A stretch of DNA of 64,000 nucleotides, from NCBI RefSeq assembly GCF_003298775.1, contig NZ_QNTQ01000008.1, positions 248,001 to 312,000 of the forward strand. Reading direction: 5' to 3'. The stretch comes from Rhodosalinus halophilus. Its GTDB lineage: Bacteria; Pseudomonadota; Alphaproteobacteria; Rhodobacterales; Rhodobacteraceae. A model generated the notes under the pieces. That model was given only the letters and a program-made list of their open reading frames with translations. It made no database searches and had not been told where the DNA came from. Positions 55,052-63,933 of the stretch are shown piece by piece. The position numbers were made by a program, and so were the translations under genes. Numbering within the stretch: position 1 is the stretch's first letter; every line of letters starts with the position of its first letter.

Positions 55052-56116
55052 ATGACCGAAGACAGCCGACCGGCGCAGAACGCCGCGACAGACCCGCCGG
55101 ATCCGGCGCGGCTGGAGCGCTGGCTCGCCGCGCATGTGCCGGGCTTCGCCGGGCCGATGACGCTGACGCGCTTTTCGGGCGGGCAATCGAATCCGACCTG
55201 GCGCGTGGACACGCCCGAACGCGCCTATGTCCTGCGCGCCAAGCCGCGCGGCGCGCTGCTGCCCTCGGCGCATGCGGTGGATCGCGAGTTTCGCGTGATG
55301 GGCGCGCTCGCAGGTTCGGGCGTGCCGGTGCCGGAGATGCGCGCGCTCTGCGAGGATCCCGAGGTGATGGGCCGGACTTTCTTCGTCATGGAGCATGTCC
55401 CCGGACGGATCTTCTTCGACCAGCGGCTGCCGGACATGTCGCGCGAGGAGCGCGCGGCGATCTTCGACGACATGAACCGGGTGATCGCGCGGCTGCACAG
55501 CCTGCGGCCTGCGGACGTCGGGCTCGACGACTTCGGCAAGCACGGCGCCTACATGGCCCGGCAGGTCGCGCGCTGGACGAAGCAGTACCGCGCCTCCGAG
55601 ACGGCCCCCAATCCGGCGATGGAGAACCTGATCGCCTGGCTGCCCGAGCATCTGCCCGACGAGCGCAAGGTGGGCATCATTCACGGCGATTTCCGGCTCG
55701 ACAACCTGATGATCCACCCGACCGAGCCGCGCATCGTCGCGGTGCTCGACTGGGAGCTTTCGACGCTGGGCGATCCGATGGCGGATTTCGCCTATCACGC
55801 GCTGTCCTGGCGGGTCTCGCCCGATCTCTTCCGCGGCCTCGCGGGGGTCGATTTCGCGGCGCTCGGCATTCCGGACGAGCGCGCCTACGTCGCGCGCTAC
55901 CTGGAACGCACCGGGCAGGACTGGCCCGAGGCCTGGGAGTTCTACCTCGCCTTCAGCCTCTTTCGCATCGCCGCGATCCTGCAGGGAATCGCCAAACGCG
56001 CCGAGGCGGGCACGGCGGCCGATCCGCGCGCCGCCGAGACCGGCGCGCTGGCGGTCCCGCTGTCGGAACTCGCCTGGGATCTGGCCCGCCGCGCCGGCGG
56101 AGGCCGCGGCGCCTGA
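55052..56116 (+). CDS. Phosphotransferase family protein (APH/ACAD10-like)
   Basis: 354 residues. The kinase-fold motifs GIIHGDFRLDNLMIHP (catalytic Asp) and VLDWELSTLGDPMADFAYH (metal-binding Asp) are complete, with the nucleotide-binding ARFSGGQSNPTW-like start. Proteins of this subgroup occur beside acyl-CoA dehydrogenases, as in the human ACAD10/11 fusion, and may phosphorylate hydroxyacyl-CoA intermediates. This fits the CoA-related neighbours. Start at 55052 after GGGGAGGA. Confidence 0.84.
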   Translation: MTEDSRPAQNAATDPPDPARLERWLAAHVPGFAGPMTLTRFSGGQSNPTWRVDTPERAYVLRAKPRGALLPSAHAVDREFRVMGALAGSGVPVPEMRALCEDPEVMGRTFFVMEHVPGRIFFDQRLPDMSREERAAIFDDMNRVIARLHSLRPADVGLDDFGKHGAYMARQVARWTKQYRASETAPNPAMENLIAWLPEHLPDERKVGIIHGDFRLDNLMIHPTEPRIVAVLDWELSTLGDPMADFAYHALSWRVSPDLFRGLAGVDFAALGIPDERAYVARYLERTGQDWPEAWEFYLAFSLFRIAAILQGIAKRAEAGTAADPRAAETGALAVPLSELAWDLARRAGGGRGA

Positions 56117-56270
56117 CGCACGGCGTGCAATCGCACACTGGTCGGGCGGCACGGGCGAACTAACTGCTTCGAATTGGAGAGGTCGCGCGGCTGCCCGGCG
56201 CGCACCGCGGTCGAGGAGTCCGCGTCACGGCCGGGGTTTCCCCCGCGCGGCGAGGGACAGGAAGAACGCG

Positions 56271-57119
56271 ATGGTCTACGCTTCACGCGACGCGACACGC
56301 GCGAGCCGCACCCTGCCGGCCACCTCGACGCTCGACCTCGAACTGGAGGACGGCTGGCTGTTCGTCTGGCTCAACGAGCCGTCGCTTCGAAATCCGCTTT
56401 CCTCGCAGCGCGTCGCCGATCTCGCGCGTGTCTGCGAGACGCTCGCGCTGCGGCCGGACATCCGCGGCGTCGTCTTCCGCGGGCGCGGCGGCATCTTCTC
56501 CGCCGGTGGCGATCTTTCCATGCTGCGCGCCGCCGCCAACGGCGAGGTCGAACGCGAGTCGCTCATCCGCGCGAGCCGCGCGACCGGCGCGCTCTTGCGG
56601 CGGGTGGCGACGCTGCCCCAGCTCACGGTGATGGCGGTCGAGGGCGAGGCGGTCGCCGGGGGCTGCGGCCTTGTCGCCGCGGGCGATGTCGTCGTCGCCG
56701 AGCGCGGCGCGAGGTTCTGCTTCTCCGAGACGAGGATGGGGCTGGTGCCGGCACAGATCGCGCCCGTGGTCATGACGCGGCTCGGCTGCCGCGTGGCGCG
56801 GCGGCTGCTTCTGCTGGGCGACAGCCTGACCTCCGAAGAGGCGCAGGCCGCCGGCCTCGCGGATGTGGTCGTGGATGGCCCGGACGCCCTGGACGGCGAA
56901 CTCGCCGGGCTCAGGGCGCAGGCGCGGCTCTGTGCGCCGGGCGCCGTGTCGGCCACCAAGCGGCTGCTGATGGATCTGCCGGGGCTCTTCCCGGACGAGC
57001 AGCTCGACATGGCCGCGCAGGTCTTCGCCGATCAACTCGACAGCGCCGAGGGCCGGGACGGGCTGGAAAGCTTCTTCGGCCGCCGCCCCCCCGGCTGGGT
57101 GAGCGACGGCGAGGCCTAG
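56271..57119 (+). CDS. Enoyl-CoA hydratase/isomerase family protein
   Basis: 282 residues of the crotonase fold. VVFRGRGGIFSAGGDLSML gives the oxyanion hole, and VEGEAVAGGCGLVAAGDVV and SETRMGLVPAQIAPVV the active-site glutamate region. The C-terminal helix region ends FFGRRPPGW. The precise acyl-CoA substrate is unknown. AGGGACAGGAAG precedes the ATG. Its TAG shares CTAG with the stop of the convergent LysR gene. Confidence 0.84.
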   Translation: MVYASRDATRASRTLPATSTLDLELEDGWLFVWLNEPSLRNPLSSQRVADLARVCETLALRPDIRGVVFRGRGGIFSAGGDLSMLRAAANGEVERESLIRASRATGALLRRVATLPQLTVMAVEGEAVAGGCGLVAAGDVVVAERGARFCFSETRMGLVPAQIAPVVMTRLGCRVARRLLLLGDSLTSEEAQAAGLADVVVDGPDALDGELAGLRAQARLCAPGAVSATKRLLMDLPGLFPDEQLDMAAQVFADQLDSAEGRDGLESFFGRRPPGWVSDGEA

Positions 57120-58000
57120 GCCGGCAACGCCGCACCATGCACGAGCGCGCGCAGCAGCGGATTGGGAAAGCGCCGCTCCAGCGTCACGGCATAGAAGCTC
57201 TCGACGATGCCGGGCAGGCGCTGCGCCTCGACGAGTACGCCCTGCGCGAGCTCGTCGGTCACGACGATCGGGGGCAGCACGGCGAGTCCCGCGTCCGCGC
57301 GCGCCAGCAGGCGCATCATCGCCATGTCGTCCACCTCCGCCGCGATCTGCGGGCGCAGGCCGAGCCGGTCGCAGAGCGCATCGAAGCCCGTGCGCACGCC
57401 GCTGTCGCTGGTGGGCAGGATCACCGGCTGCTGCACCAGCAGATCCTCGAGCGCCCCGCCCTGCCCCAGCCGCGCCGGCGTGCCGACGAGGCTGACGCCC
57501 TGTTCGTCGAGCTTGTGCGAGACGAAGGGCGTGACCGCGTCGCGCGCCGCGGCCCGGTTCAACAGCACCACGTCCAGGTTGAGCTGTTCCAGCGCCTGCA
57601 TCAGCTCCGCCGGCCCGCCCGAGTGCAGGATGATCTCGACATCCGCGCGCCCGAGCAGCGGGCGCAGGAAGGCCAGCGTGAAGTTGCGCGACAGCGTCGC
57701 CAGCGCGCCCACCCGCAGCGCACGGCGGGTCCGCCCCTGCGCCTTGAGCGTGTCGAGCAGCTCTTCGCCCGCAGAGAAGATCGTATCGGCATGGTCGAGC
57801 GCGATCCGGCCCGCCTCGGTCAGCACGAGCTGCCGGCCGCGGCGCTCGAAGAGCGGGTGGCCAAGCTGCTGCTCGAGCTTGCGGATCTGCGTCGACAGCG
57901 CGGATTGCGACAGGTTCAGCCGCTCGGCCGTGCGGGTCAGATTGCCGTCATGCGCCACGGCCCAGAAATAGCGGAGGTGGTTGTAGTTGAGCTGCGCCAT
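57116..58000 (-). CDS. LysR-type regulator divergent from the DAB operon
   Basis: 294 residues. The N-terminus LNYNHLRYFWAVAHDGNLTRTA and SQSALSTQIRKLEQQLG is a LysR winged helix of the NhaR-like subgroup. The rest is the effector domain (RRALRVGALATLSRNF). It lies 110 bp from dabB, transcribed in the opposite direction, with a dyad immediately in front of its start. Control of dabBA in response to inorganic carbon limitation is a reasonable inference from position. Confidence 0.86.
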   Translation of the reverse strand: MAQLNYNHLRYFWAVAHDGNLTRTAERLNLSQSALSTQIRKLEQQLGHPLFERRGRQLVLTEAGRIALDHADTIFSAGEELLDTLKAQGRTRRALRVGALATLSRNFTLAFLRPLLGRADVEIILHSGGPAELMQALEQLNLDVVLLNRAAARDAVTPFVSHKLDEQGVSLVGTPARLGQGGALEDLLVQQPVILPTSDSGVRTGFDALCDRLGLRPQIAAEVDDMAMMRLLARADAGLAVLPPIVVTDELAQGVLVEAQRLPGIVESFYAVTLERRFPNPLLRALVHGAALPA

Positions 58001-58001
58001 G

Positions 58002-58024
58002 ACCGTTCCATAACAGAGAACGGT
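58002..58024. promoter_or_regulatory. LysR-type dyad between the regulator and dabB
   Basis: ACCGTTC (58002-58008) and GAACGGT (58018-58024) form a perfect 7-bp dyad separated by 9 bases, including a T-N11-A core. It abuts the LysR start codon, a common place for autoregulatory binding, and lies about 87 bp before dabB. Confidence 0.6.
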
Positions 58025-58067
58025 TACACGCATACAATGAATTTTTCTTTCCTGTGCCACCGCATTA

Positions 58068-58099
58068 CCTCGCTCTGCACCATTGTGACGAGAGCGAGG
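58068..58099 (+). promoter_or_regulatory. dyad covering the dabB ribosome binding site
   Basis: CCTCGCTCT (58068-58076) pairs perfectly with AGAGCGAGG (58091-58099) over a 14-base loop. The 3' arm contains the purine-rich GAGCGAGG that serves as ribosome binding site for the ATG at 58111. In RNA the hairpin would hide that site. Confidence 0.5.
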
Positions 58100-58110
58100 G
58101 AAACGCGCAG

Positions 58111-59655
58111 ATGGATATCTACACCCTGTCCCTTCTGGCGCCGCTGGCGCTGATCGCGGCCGCGGCCGCCGGCTTTCTGAATTCCGGCCGCCGTCCGGAA
58201 TGGGTGCCGCAGATCGCCGAGGGCGCGGCGCTGGTCGCTGTCGCGGTCGCCGTGGTCTCGGGCCTCGTGCTGGCCGCCAACGGCCCCGGCACGGGCGAGG
58301 TCATCGGCCTCATGGTCCGGCTCGACCTGCTCAGCGTCATCATGCTGCTGCTGGTCAGCTTCGTGGGCTGGGTGGTCCTGCGCTACACGCGCACCTACCT
58401 CGACGGCGAGGACCGGCAGGGCGCCTTCACCGGATGGATGGCGCTGACGCTGGCGTCGGTCCTCGTGTTCGTGCAGGCGGGGCATCTGGCGCTTTTCGTG
58501 GTGGCCTTCATCGCCACCTCGGTCTTTCTGCAGCGGCTGCTCCTCTTCTACCCCGAGCGGGTGCAGGCGCAGCGCGCGGCGAAGAAGAAGTTCGTCACCT
58601 CGCGGCTGGGCGAGGCGGCGCTGATCACCGCCGCCGTGCTGCTCTACAACGGCTATGGCACGGCCGAGATCGGCGAGATCCTGGCCGCGGCACGCATCGG
58701 CGTGACGCCGGAGGCGGCGCTCTGGGCCGCGGGCTTCCTGGCGCTTGCCGCGCTGCTGAAGTCGGCGCAGTTCCCGACGCACGGCTGGCTCACCGAGGTT
58801 ATGGAGACGCCCACGCCGGTCTCGGCGCTGCTGCACGCGGGCGTCATCAACGCGGGCGGCTTCCTGCTGATCCGCTTCGCCGACGTGCTGCTTCTGGCGC
58901 CCGGTGTGCTGGCGGTGCTGGTCATGATCGGCGGCTTCACGGCGGTCTTCGGCGGGCTCGTCATGCTGACGCAGCCGGCGGTCAAGACCTCGCTCGCCTG
59001 GTCCACGGTCGCGCAGATGGGCTTCATGATCCTGCAATGCGGGCTCGCGCTCTTCCCGCTGGCGCTGCTGCACATCGTGGCGCATTCGCTCTACAAGGCA
59101 CATGCGTTCCTTGCCTCGGGGCAGGCCGTCGACGGCGTGGCCGCGATCCGGCGGCCCGGCCCGGTGGCGATCCCGAACGGCGCGGCGGTGCTCAAGGCCT
59201 TCGTCGCGGCGCTGGCGATCTACGGGGTCGTGGGCGCAGGCTTCGGCTTCGAGTCGAAGTCCCCGCAGGCGATCGCGCTGGGCGCCATCCTGATCTTCGG
59301 CGTGGCCTACCTGCTGGCCCAGGGCCTGGCGGACCAGGCGCCCAAGGTGCTCACCCAGCGGACCGCGCTCTACTCGGTCGCGGCCTCGATCGCCTATTTC
59401 GCGCTGCAGCGCGGCGCAGAAGCAGCCATGGCCGGCACCTTGCCCGCCACGCCCGCGCCCGGGCCGCTGGAATGGGCGCTCATCGTGCTGGCGGTGATCT
59501 CCTTCGGCGCGGTCGCCGTCGCGCAGGCGATGTTCCCGCTCTGGGCCTATCACCCGGCGGCGGCGGGCCTGCGGGTGCATCTGTCGAACGGGCTTTACGC
59601 GAACGCGGTGATGGACCGCATCCTCGGCGGCTGGGCGCTGCGGCGGTCGAACTGA
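58111..59655 (+). CDS. dabB: DabB, proton-antiporter-like membrane subunit of the DAB inorganic carbon pump
   Basis: 514 residues with about a dozen hydrophobic helices and the Proton_antipo_M family core ([53 protein letters not shown]), related to NuoL. In DAB complexes this subunit couples the ion gradient to DabA, which hydrates CO2 one way. Gene order LysR, dabB, dabA supports this over a respiratory complex I subunit, as no other nuo genes are near. It is 22 bp from dabA. Confidence 0.92.
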   Translation: MDIYTLSLLAPLALIAAAAAGFLNSGRRPEWVPQIAEGAALVAVAVAVVSGLVLAANGPGTGEVIGLMVRLDLLSVIMLLLVSFVGWVVLRYTRTYLDGEDRQGAFTGWMALTLASVLVFVQAGHLALFVVAFIATSVFLQRLLLFYPERVQAQRAAKKKFVTSRLGEAALITAAVLLYNGYGTAEIGEILAAARIGVTPEAALWAAGFLALAALLKSAQFPTHGWLTEVMETPTPVSALLHAGVINAGGFLLIRFADVLLLAPGVLAVLVMIGGFTAVFGGLVMLTQPAVKTSLAWSTVAQMGFMILQCGLALFPLALLHIVAHSLYKAHAFLASGQAVDGVAAIRRPGPVAIPNGAAVLKAFVAALAIYGVVGAGFGFESKSPQAIALGAILIFGVAYLLAQGLADQAPKVLTQRTALYSVAASIAYFALQRGAEAAMAGTLPATPAPGPLEWALIVLAVISFGAVAVAQAMFPLWAYHPAAAGLRVHLSNGLYANAVMDRILGGWALRRSN

Positions 59656-59677
59656 GGCAGGAACAGGGAGCGAAACG

Positions 59678-62098
59678 ATGCAGGACATGACCGAAACCAG
59701 GCTTCTCGTCGAGAACGACACGCTGATGCAGGCCGCCGACGCCGCCGGCCGCGCGATCCCGCCGGTCTGGCCGCTGGCCTCCTCGGTTGCGGTGAACCCC
59801 TATCTCGGCCAGACCGGCGAGCGGCTCGCCACCACCGGGGCGCGGCTGGCGCGGGTCGCGGGCGTGGGCGTGACCATGCCGCGGAGCTGGTATCAGGCCC
59901 GCCTCGCCGACGGGCGGATCACCGACGACGACCTCGCCGCCGCGCTCGAGGCCTGCCCGCATGCCGCGCGGCCCAAGAGCCTCGCGGCGCTCAGGGAGGC
60001 CGCCGCCCAGCCCGAGCGGCGCCCGCATGCGCTGCCCACCATCGCCGAGATGGCGGCGGATCACTCGGGCATCGACTGGGAAGGCCTGATCGCCGACCGG
60101 ATCAGCCACTGGGCGGCCGCCTATTTCGACGAGGGTCAGGCGCTCTGGAAGGCGCCGAAGCGCCGCGGGCCCTACGCGGAATGGCGGGCGATGGCGACGC
60201 ACGACCTGATCCCGGAAATCCACGGGCTCAGGGGGTTCGCCGCGCATGTCTTCGACGCGCCCGAGACGGCCGAGGGCGTGATCGCGCGGGCGGCGGAGCG
60301 GCTGGGTCTGGCGCCCGCGATGCTCGAGACCTACTTCCACCGGCTTCTGATCAGCATGGGCGGCTGGGCGCAATACGCGCGCTACCGGCTCTGGCAGGTG
60401 GAGCTCGGCGGCGGCACGGATCCGATCATGGCCGAGATGCTGGCCATCCGCCTGATCTGGGAGGAGGCGCTGCTCGCCCAGTACGAGGAGGATATCATCG
60501 ACCGCTGGGAGCGGGTGCGCCGGTCGCACGCGGCCCCGGTCGAGCCCACCGCCGACCTCGTCGTGGACGAGATCCTGCAGGAAGCCGCCGAGCGCGGCGC
60601 TCAGCGCGAGATCGCGGCCATGTTCGCCGCCGAGGCCCCCGAGCGGGGCGCGGAGCGGCCGGCGCTTCAGGCGGCGTTCTGCATCGACGTGCGCTCCGAG
60701 GTGTTCCGCCGCGCGCTCGAGTCGCTCGACCGGGGAATCGAGACGCTGGGCTTCGCCGGCTTCTTCGGCGTGGCGACGAAGCATCGCGGCTTCGCCTCCG
60801 ACGTTGAGGAACTGCGGCTGCCGGTTCTGCTCAATCCCGGCGTGGGCTCGGTGTCGGGCACGCCGGATATGGCGGAAGAGGACAGGCAGGCGCGCTTCGC
60901 CGCGCGGGCCAGCCGCGCCTGGGGCCGGTTCAAGCTCGCGGCCGTCTCCTCCTTCGCCTTCGTCGAGGCGATGGGGCCGGTCTATGCCGGCAAGCTGGTG
61001 CGCGACGCGCTGGGGCTGGAGCCGGCCGAGCTGCCCGACGGCCCCGCGCCGCGGCTCGACCCGGCGCTGGACCTGGAGGCCCGGATCGGCGCGGCCGAGA
61101 CGGTGCTGCGCGCCATGTCGCTCACCGAAAACTTCGCGCGGCTGGTGATCCTCGCGGGCCACGGCGCCAACGTGACCAACAACCCGCACGCTTCCGCCTA
61201 CCACTGCGGCGCCTGCGGCGGCTACTCCGGCGAGGTGAACGCGCGCCTGCTGGCCGGCCTCCTGAACGACCCCGAGGTGCGCGCGGGCGTCGCCGCGCGG
61301 GGCATCGAGATTCCCGCCGACACGCTCTTCCTCGGCGCGCTGCACGACACCACCACAGACGCGGTGAAGCTCTACACCGCGGATGTGGACGCCTCGGCGC
61401 ACGGCGAGGATCTGAGGCAGGCGAAGGACTGGCTCGCGCAGGCGGGCAAGCTCACCCGCGGCGAGCGGGCGCTGCGTCTGCCGCGGGCGGGCAGCGCGGC
61501 GGAGGTCGAGCCGCGCTCGCGCGACTGGGCGGAGGTGCGCCCCGAATGGGCGCTCGCGGGTTGCCGTGCCTTCATCGCGGCGCCGCGGGCCCGGACGCTC
61601 GGCAAGGATCTCTCGGGCCGCGCCTTCCTGCACGACTACGACTGGAAGCAGGACGAGGGCTTCCCGGTGCTCGAGCTCATCATGACCGCGCCCGTCGTGG
61701 TGGCGAGCTGGATCAGCCTGCAATATTACGGCTCGACCGTGACGCCCGACCTCTGGGGCGGGGGCAACAAGCTTCTGCACAACGTCACCGGCGGCATCGG
61801 CGTGGTCGAGGGCAATGGCGGGCTGCTGCGCGCGGGGCTGCCGTGGCAGTCGGTGCACGACGGCGAGGATTTCCAGCACGAGCCGCTGCGCCTGTCGGTC
61901 TGCATCGAGGCCCCGCGCGAGGCGATGTCGGCGATCCTGGAAAAGCACGAGGGCGTGCGCGCGCTCTTCGACAACCGCTGGCTGCACCTCTTCGCGCTGG
62001 ACGAGGCGGGCCAGCTCGCCTGGCGCTACGCGGGCGATCTGGAGTGGGAGCCGGTCGCCGCGACCGAGGCGAAGCCACGCCTCAAGGCGGTCGGATGA
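59678..62098 (+). CDS. dabA: DabA, carbonic-anhydrase-like subunit of the DAB inorganic carbon pump (DUF2309)
   Basis: 806 residues, the expected size. The four zinc-site residues of DabA are present with the published spacing: Cys335 and Asp337 (FCIDVRSE), His495 (GHGANVTNN) and Cys510 (YHCGACGG). Other typical blocks are [15 protein letters not shown] and [15 protein letters not shown]. It is a peripheral membrane protein acting with DabB as a vectorial CO2-to-bicarbonate system. AGGAACAGGGAG precedes the ATG; the stop overlaps the next start by four bases. Confidence 0.95.
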   Translation: MQDMTETRLLVENDTLMQAADAAGRAIPPVWPLASSVAVNPYLGQTGERLATTGARLARVAGVGVTMPRSWYQARLADGRITDDDLAAALEACPHAARPKSLAALREAAAQPERRPHALPTIAEMAADHSGIDWEGLIADRISHWAAAYFDEGQALWKAPKRRGPYAEWRAMATHDLIPEIHGLRGFAAHVFDAPETAEGVIARAAERLGLAPAMLETYFHRLLISMGGWAQYARYRLWQVELGGGTDPIMAEMLAIRLIWEEALLAQYEEDIIDRWERVRRSHAAPVEPTADLVVDEILQEAAERGAQREIAAMFAAEAPERGAERPALQAAFCIDVRSEVFRRALESLDRGIETLGFAGFFGVATKHRGFASDVEELRLPVLLNPGVGSVSGTPDMAEEDRQARFAARASRAWGRFKLAAVSSFAFVEAMGPVYAGKLVRDALGLEPAELPDGPAPRLDPALDLEARIGAAETVLRAMSLTENFARLVILAGHGANVTNNPHASAYHCGACGGYSGEVNARLLAGLLNDPEVRAGVAARGIEIPADTLFLGALHDTTTDAVKLYTADVDASAHGEDLRQAKDWLAQAGKLTRGERALRLPRAGSAAEVEPRSRDWAEVRPEWALAGCRAFIAAPRARTLGKDLSGRAFLHDYDWKQDEGFPVLELIMTAPVVVASWISLQYYGSTVTPDLWGGGNKLLHNVTGGIGVVEGNGGLLRAGLPWQSVHDGEDFQHEPLRLSVCIEAPREAMSAILEKHEGVRALFDNRWLHLFALDEAGQLAWRYAGDLEWEPVAATEAKPRLKAVG

Positions 62099-62949
62099 GC
62101 GAGGGAGCGCCCGGTCTCTGGGCCGGGCGCGTCGCGCGTCTCGCCACCATGCACGGCAAGGAGGCCGCGATCGCGCCGCCGCTCGCACGGCTCGCCGGCC
62201 TCGAGGTGCGCCGCGCGACCGGCGTCGATACCGACGCGCTCGGCACCTTCACCGGGGAGGTGCCCCGCGCGGGCACGCTGCACGAGGCCGCCGAAGCGAA
62301 GGCGCGGCTCGCGATGCGCGCCGCAGGCAGCGACCTCGGGCTCGCCAGCGAAGGCGCCTACGGCCCACACCCGCAGATCCCCTTTCTCGCCAGCGGCGTG
62401 GAGACGCTCGTGCTGGTGGACGAGGCGCGCGGCCTCGTGCTGCGCGAGACGATGGAGGCGCGGCGCCCGGTCTACGACCAGGTCGAGGCGGCGGGCCTCG
62501 CCGCGCTCGAGCCCTTCCTTGCGCGGATCGGGTTTCCCCAACAGGGCGTTGTCGTGCGTCCGAACCGCGGCGGCGGCAGCCAGCGCAAGGGCCTGCGCGC
62601 CCGCGCGCCGCTGGCGCGCGCCGTCGAGGCGGCCGCCGCGGCCTCGCCGGACGGCCTCGCCGTCGTCGAGACCGACATGCGCGCGCACATGAACCCCACG
62701 CGCATGGCCGCCATCGCGCAGCTTGCGGAACGCTTCGCGACGCGGCTCGCCCGCGCCTGTCCAAGCTGCGGCGCGCCGGGCTGGGGCGTCGCGCGGCCCG
62801 GGCCGCCCCTGCCCTGCGCCTGGTGCGGCGGGGAGACGCTGGCGCGCGGGGGGATGGTCTGGGGCTGCGCCGCCTGCGGCGAAGAGGCGGCGCAGGACGA
62901 GGCGCGCGCGATCGCCGATCCGGGGCAATGCCCGGCGTGCAATCCGTGA
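62095..62949 (+). CDS. DAB-operon protein of unknown function with four CxxC motifs (DUF6671-like)
   Basis: 284 residues, coupled to dabA by an ATGA overlap. The N-terminal and central part (about 1-200) includes [18 protein letters not shown] and [21 protein letters not shown] and lacks membrane helices. The C-terminus contains four CxxC motifs at Cys222/225, 241/244, 258/261 and 279/282, so two zinc-ribbon-like sites are predicted. I connect it with DUF6671, a family seen beside dabA in other genomes. Its reaction is unknown. The conserved acidic and basic residues before the ribbon leave an enzyme or assembly role open. Confidence 0.82.
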   Translation: MSEGAPGLWAGRVARLATMHGKEAAIAPPLARLAGLEVRRATGVDTDALGTFTGEVPRAGTLHEAAEAKARLAMRAAGSDLGLASEGAYGPHPQIPFLASGVETLVLVDEARGLVLRETMEARRPVYDQVEAAGLAALEPFLARIGFPQQGVVVRPNRGGGSQRKGLRARAPLARAVEAAAAASPDGLAVVETDMRAHMNPTRMAAIAQLAERFATRLARACPSCGAPGWGVARPGPPLPCAWCGGETLARGGMVWGCAACGEEAAQDEARAIADPGQCPACNP

Positions 62950-62956
62950 GGCCCCC

Positions 62957-63889
62957 TCAGCCGATCACCTGCAGCAGCCCGCGGTGGTCGGTGCGCGCCA
63001 CGTCGCGCGCGATCTCGGCGAACCGCTCGAAGCCGGTGCTCCGCCCTGCCGAGCGCCGCCAGACCATGCCGACCATGCGCGTCAGCCGTCCGCCCCGGAA
63101 AGGGCGCACCGCCACGTCCGCATCCGGCGAATCGACCTCGGAGGCGACGTAGAGCGCGGGCAGGATCGTCATGCCCATGCGCATGGCCGCCATCTGGCGC
63201 AGCGCGTCGAGGCTGGTGCCTTCGTAGTCCTGACGCAACCGCGCGCCGGCGCGGGCGCAGAGCTCGGCGATCTGGGCATGCAGCGCATAGTCCGGCCCCA
63301 GGGTCAGGACATCCTGCCCCGCAAGCGCCGCGATCTCGATCGGCCCGCCGCCGCCGAGCGGATGATCATGCGCCATCACCGCGAAAAGCGGCTCGCGAAA
63401 GAGTTGCGTCACCACCGCATCGGTCGTGGGCACCGGCGTCTGGGTCAGCGTCACGTCGTGCATGCCCTCGAGCAGCTCGCCGATGAGCGCCCGCGGCGGC
63501 GCCTCGCGGATCACCAGCCGCAGATCGGGGAAGTGCTCGCGCAGGCGGCGCACCAGCCGCGGCATGAAATAGGGACCGAGCGTCGGCGAAACGCCCAGCC
63601 GCACGGTGCCGGAAATGCCCGCCTCGGCGCGATGGCAGGCCGCGACCATCGCCTCGGTCTCGGCGATGATGCTGCGTGCCCGGCGCAGAACCTCTCGCCC
63701 CGCCGGGGTCAGCACGACGCGCCGCCCTCGCTCGACGAGGTGCTGTTGCAGGCACGTCTCGAGGTTGCCGATCTGCTGACTCAGCGAGGGCTGCGTGACC
63801 TCCATGCGCTCGGCAGCCTTGCGGAAGTGGCCGGTATCGGCGAGTGCCACGAAATAACGCAATTGCTGGAGCGTCGGCTGGCGGGTCAT
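62957..63889 (-). CDS. OxyR-like LysR-type regulator lacking the peroxidatic cysteine
   Basis: 310 residues. The N-terminus LQQLRYFVALADTGHFRKAA and SQQIGNLETCLQQHLVERGRR and the effector part through GTSLDALRQMAAMRMGMTILPALYV align with OxyR. In OxyR the peroxidatic cysteine (E. coli Cys199) lies nine residues before Cys208; here the segment reads DYALHAQIAELC, keeping the second cysteine but replacing the first by alanine. The start at 63889 has the family N-terminus. Converges with the DAB operon, 7 bp apart. Its target is probably beyond the right edge. Confidence 0.85.
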   Translation of the reverse strand: MTRQPTLQQLRYFVALADTGHFRKAAERMEVTQPSLSQQIGNLETCLQQHLVERGRRVVLTPAGREVLRRARSIIAETEAMVAACHRAEAGISGTVRLGVSPTLGPYFMPRLVRRLREHFPDLRLVIREAPPRALIGELLEGMHDVTLTQTPVPTTDAVVTQLFREPLFAVMAHDHPLGGGGPIEIAALAGQDVLTLGPDYALHAQIAELCARAGARLRQDYEGTSLDALRQMAAMRMGMTILPALYVASEVDSPDADVAVRPFRGGRLTRMVGMVWRRSAGRSTGFERFAEIARDVARTDHRGLLQVIG

Positions 63890-63914
63890 GCGGATCGGCG
63901 GCCTGGCGAGAATC

Positions 63915-63933
63915 TGATAGGTAATTCCTATCA
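63915..63933. promoter_or_regulatory. LysR-type dyad upstream of the OxyR-like gene
   Basis: TGATAG (63915-63920) and CTATCA (63928-63933) form a 6-bp dyad around 7 bases, giving ATAG-N7-CTAT. A further TGATAGG half-site follows at 63946-63952. It lies 26-44 bp upstream of the regulator start, suiting autoregulation or a divergent target outside the window. Confidence 0.6.
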
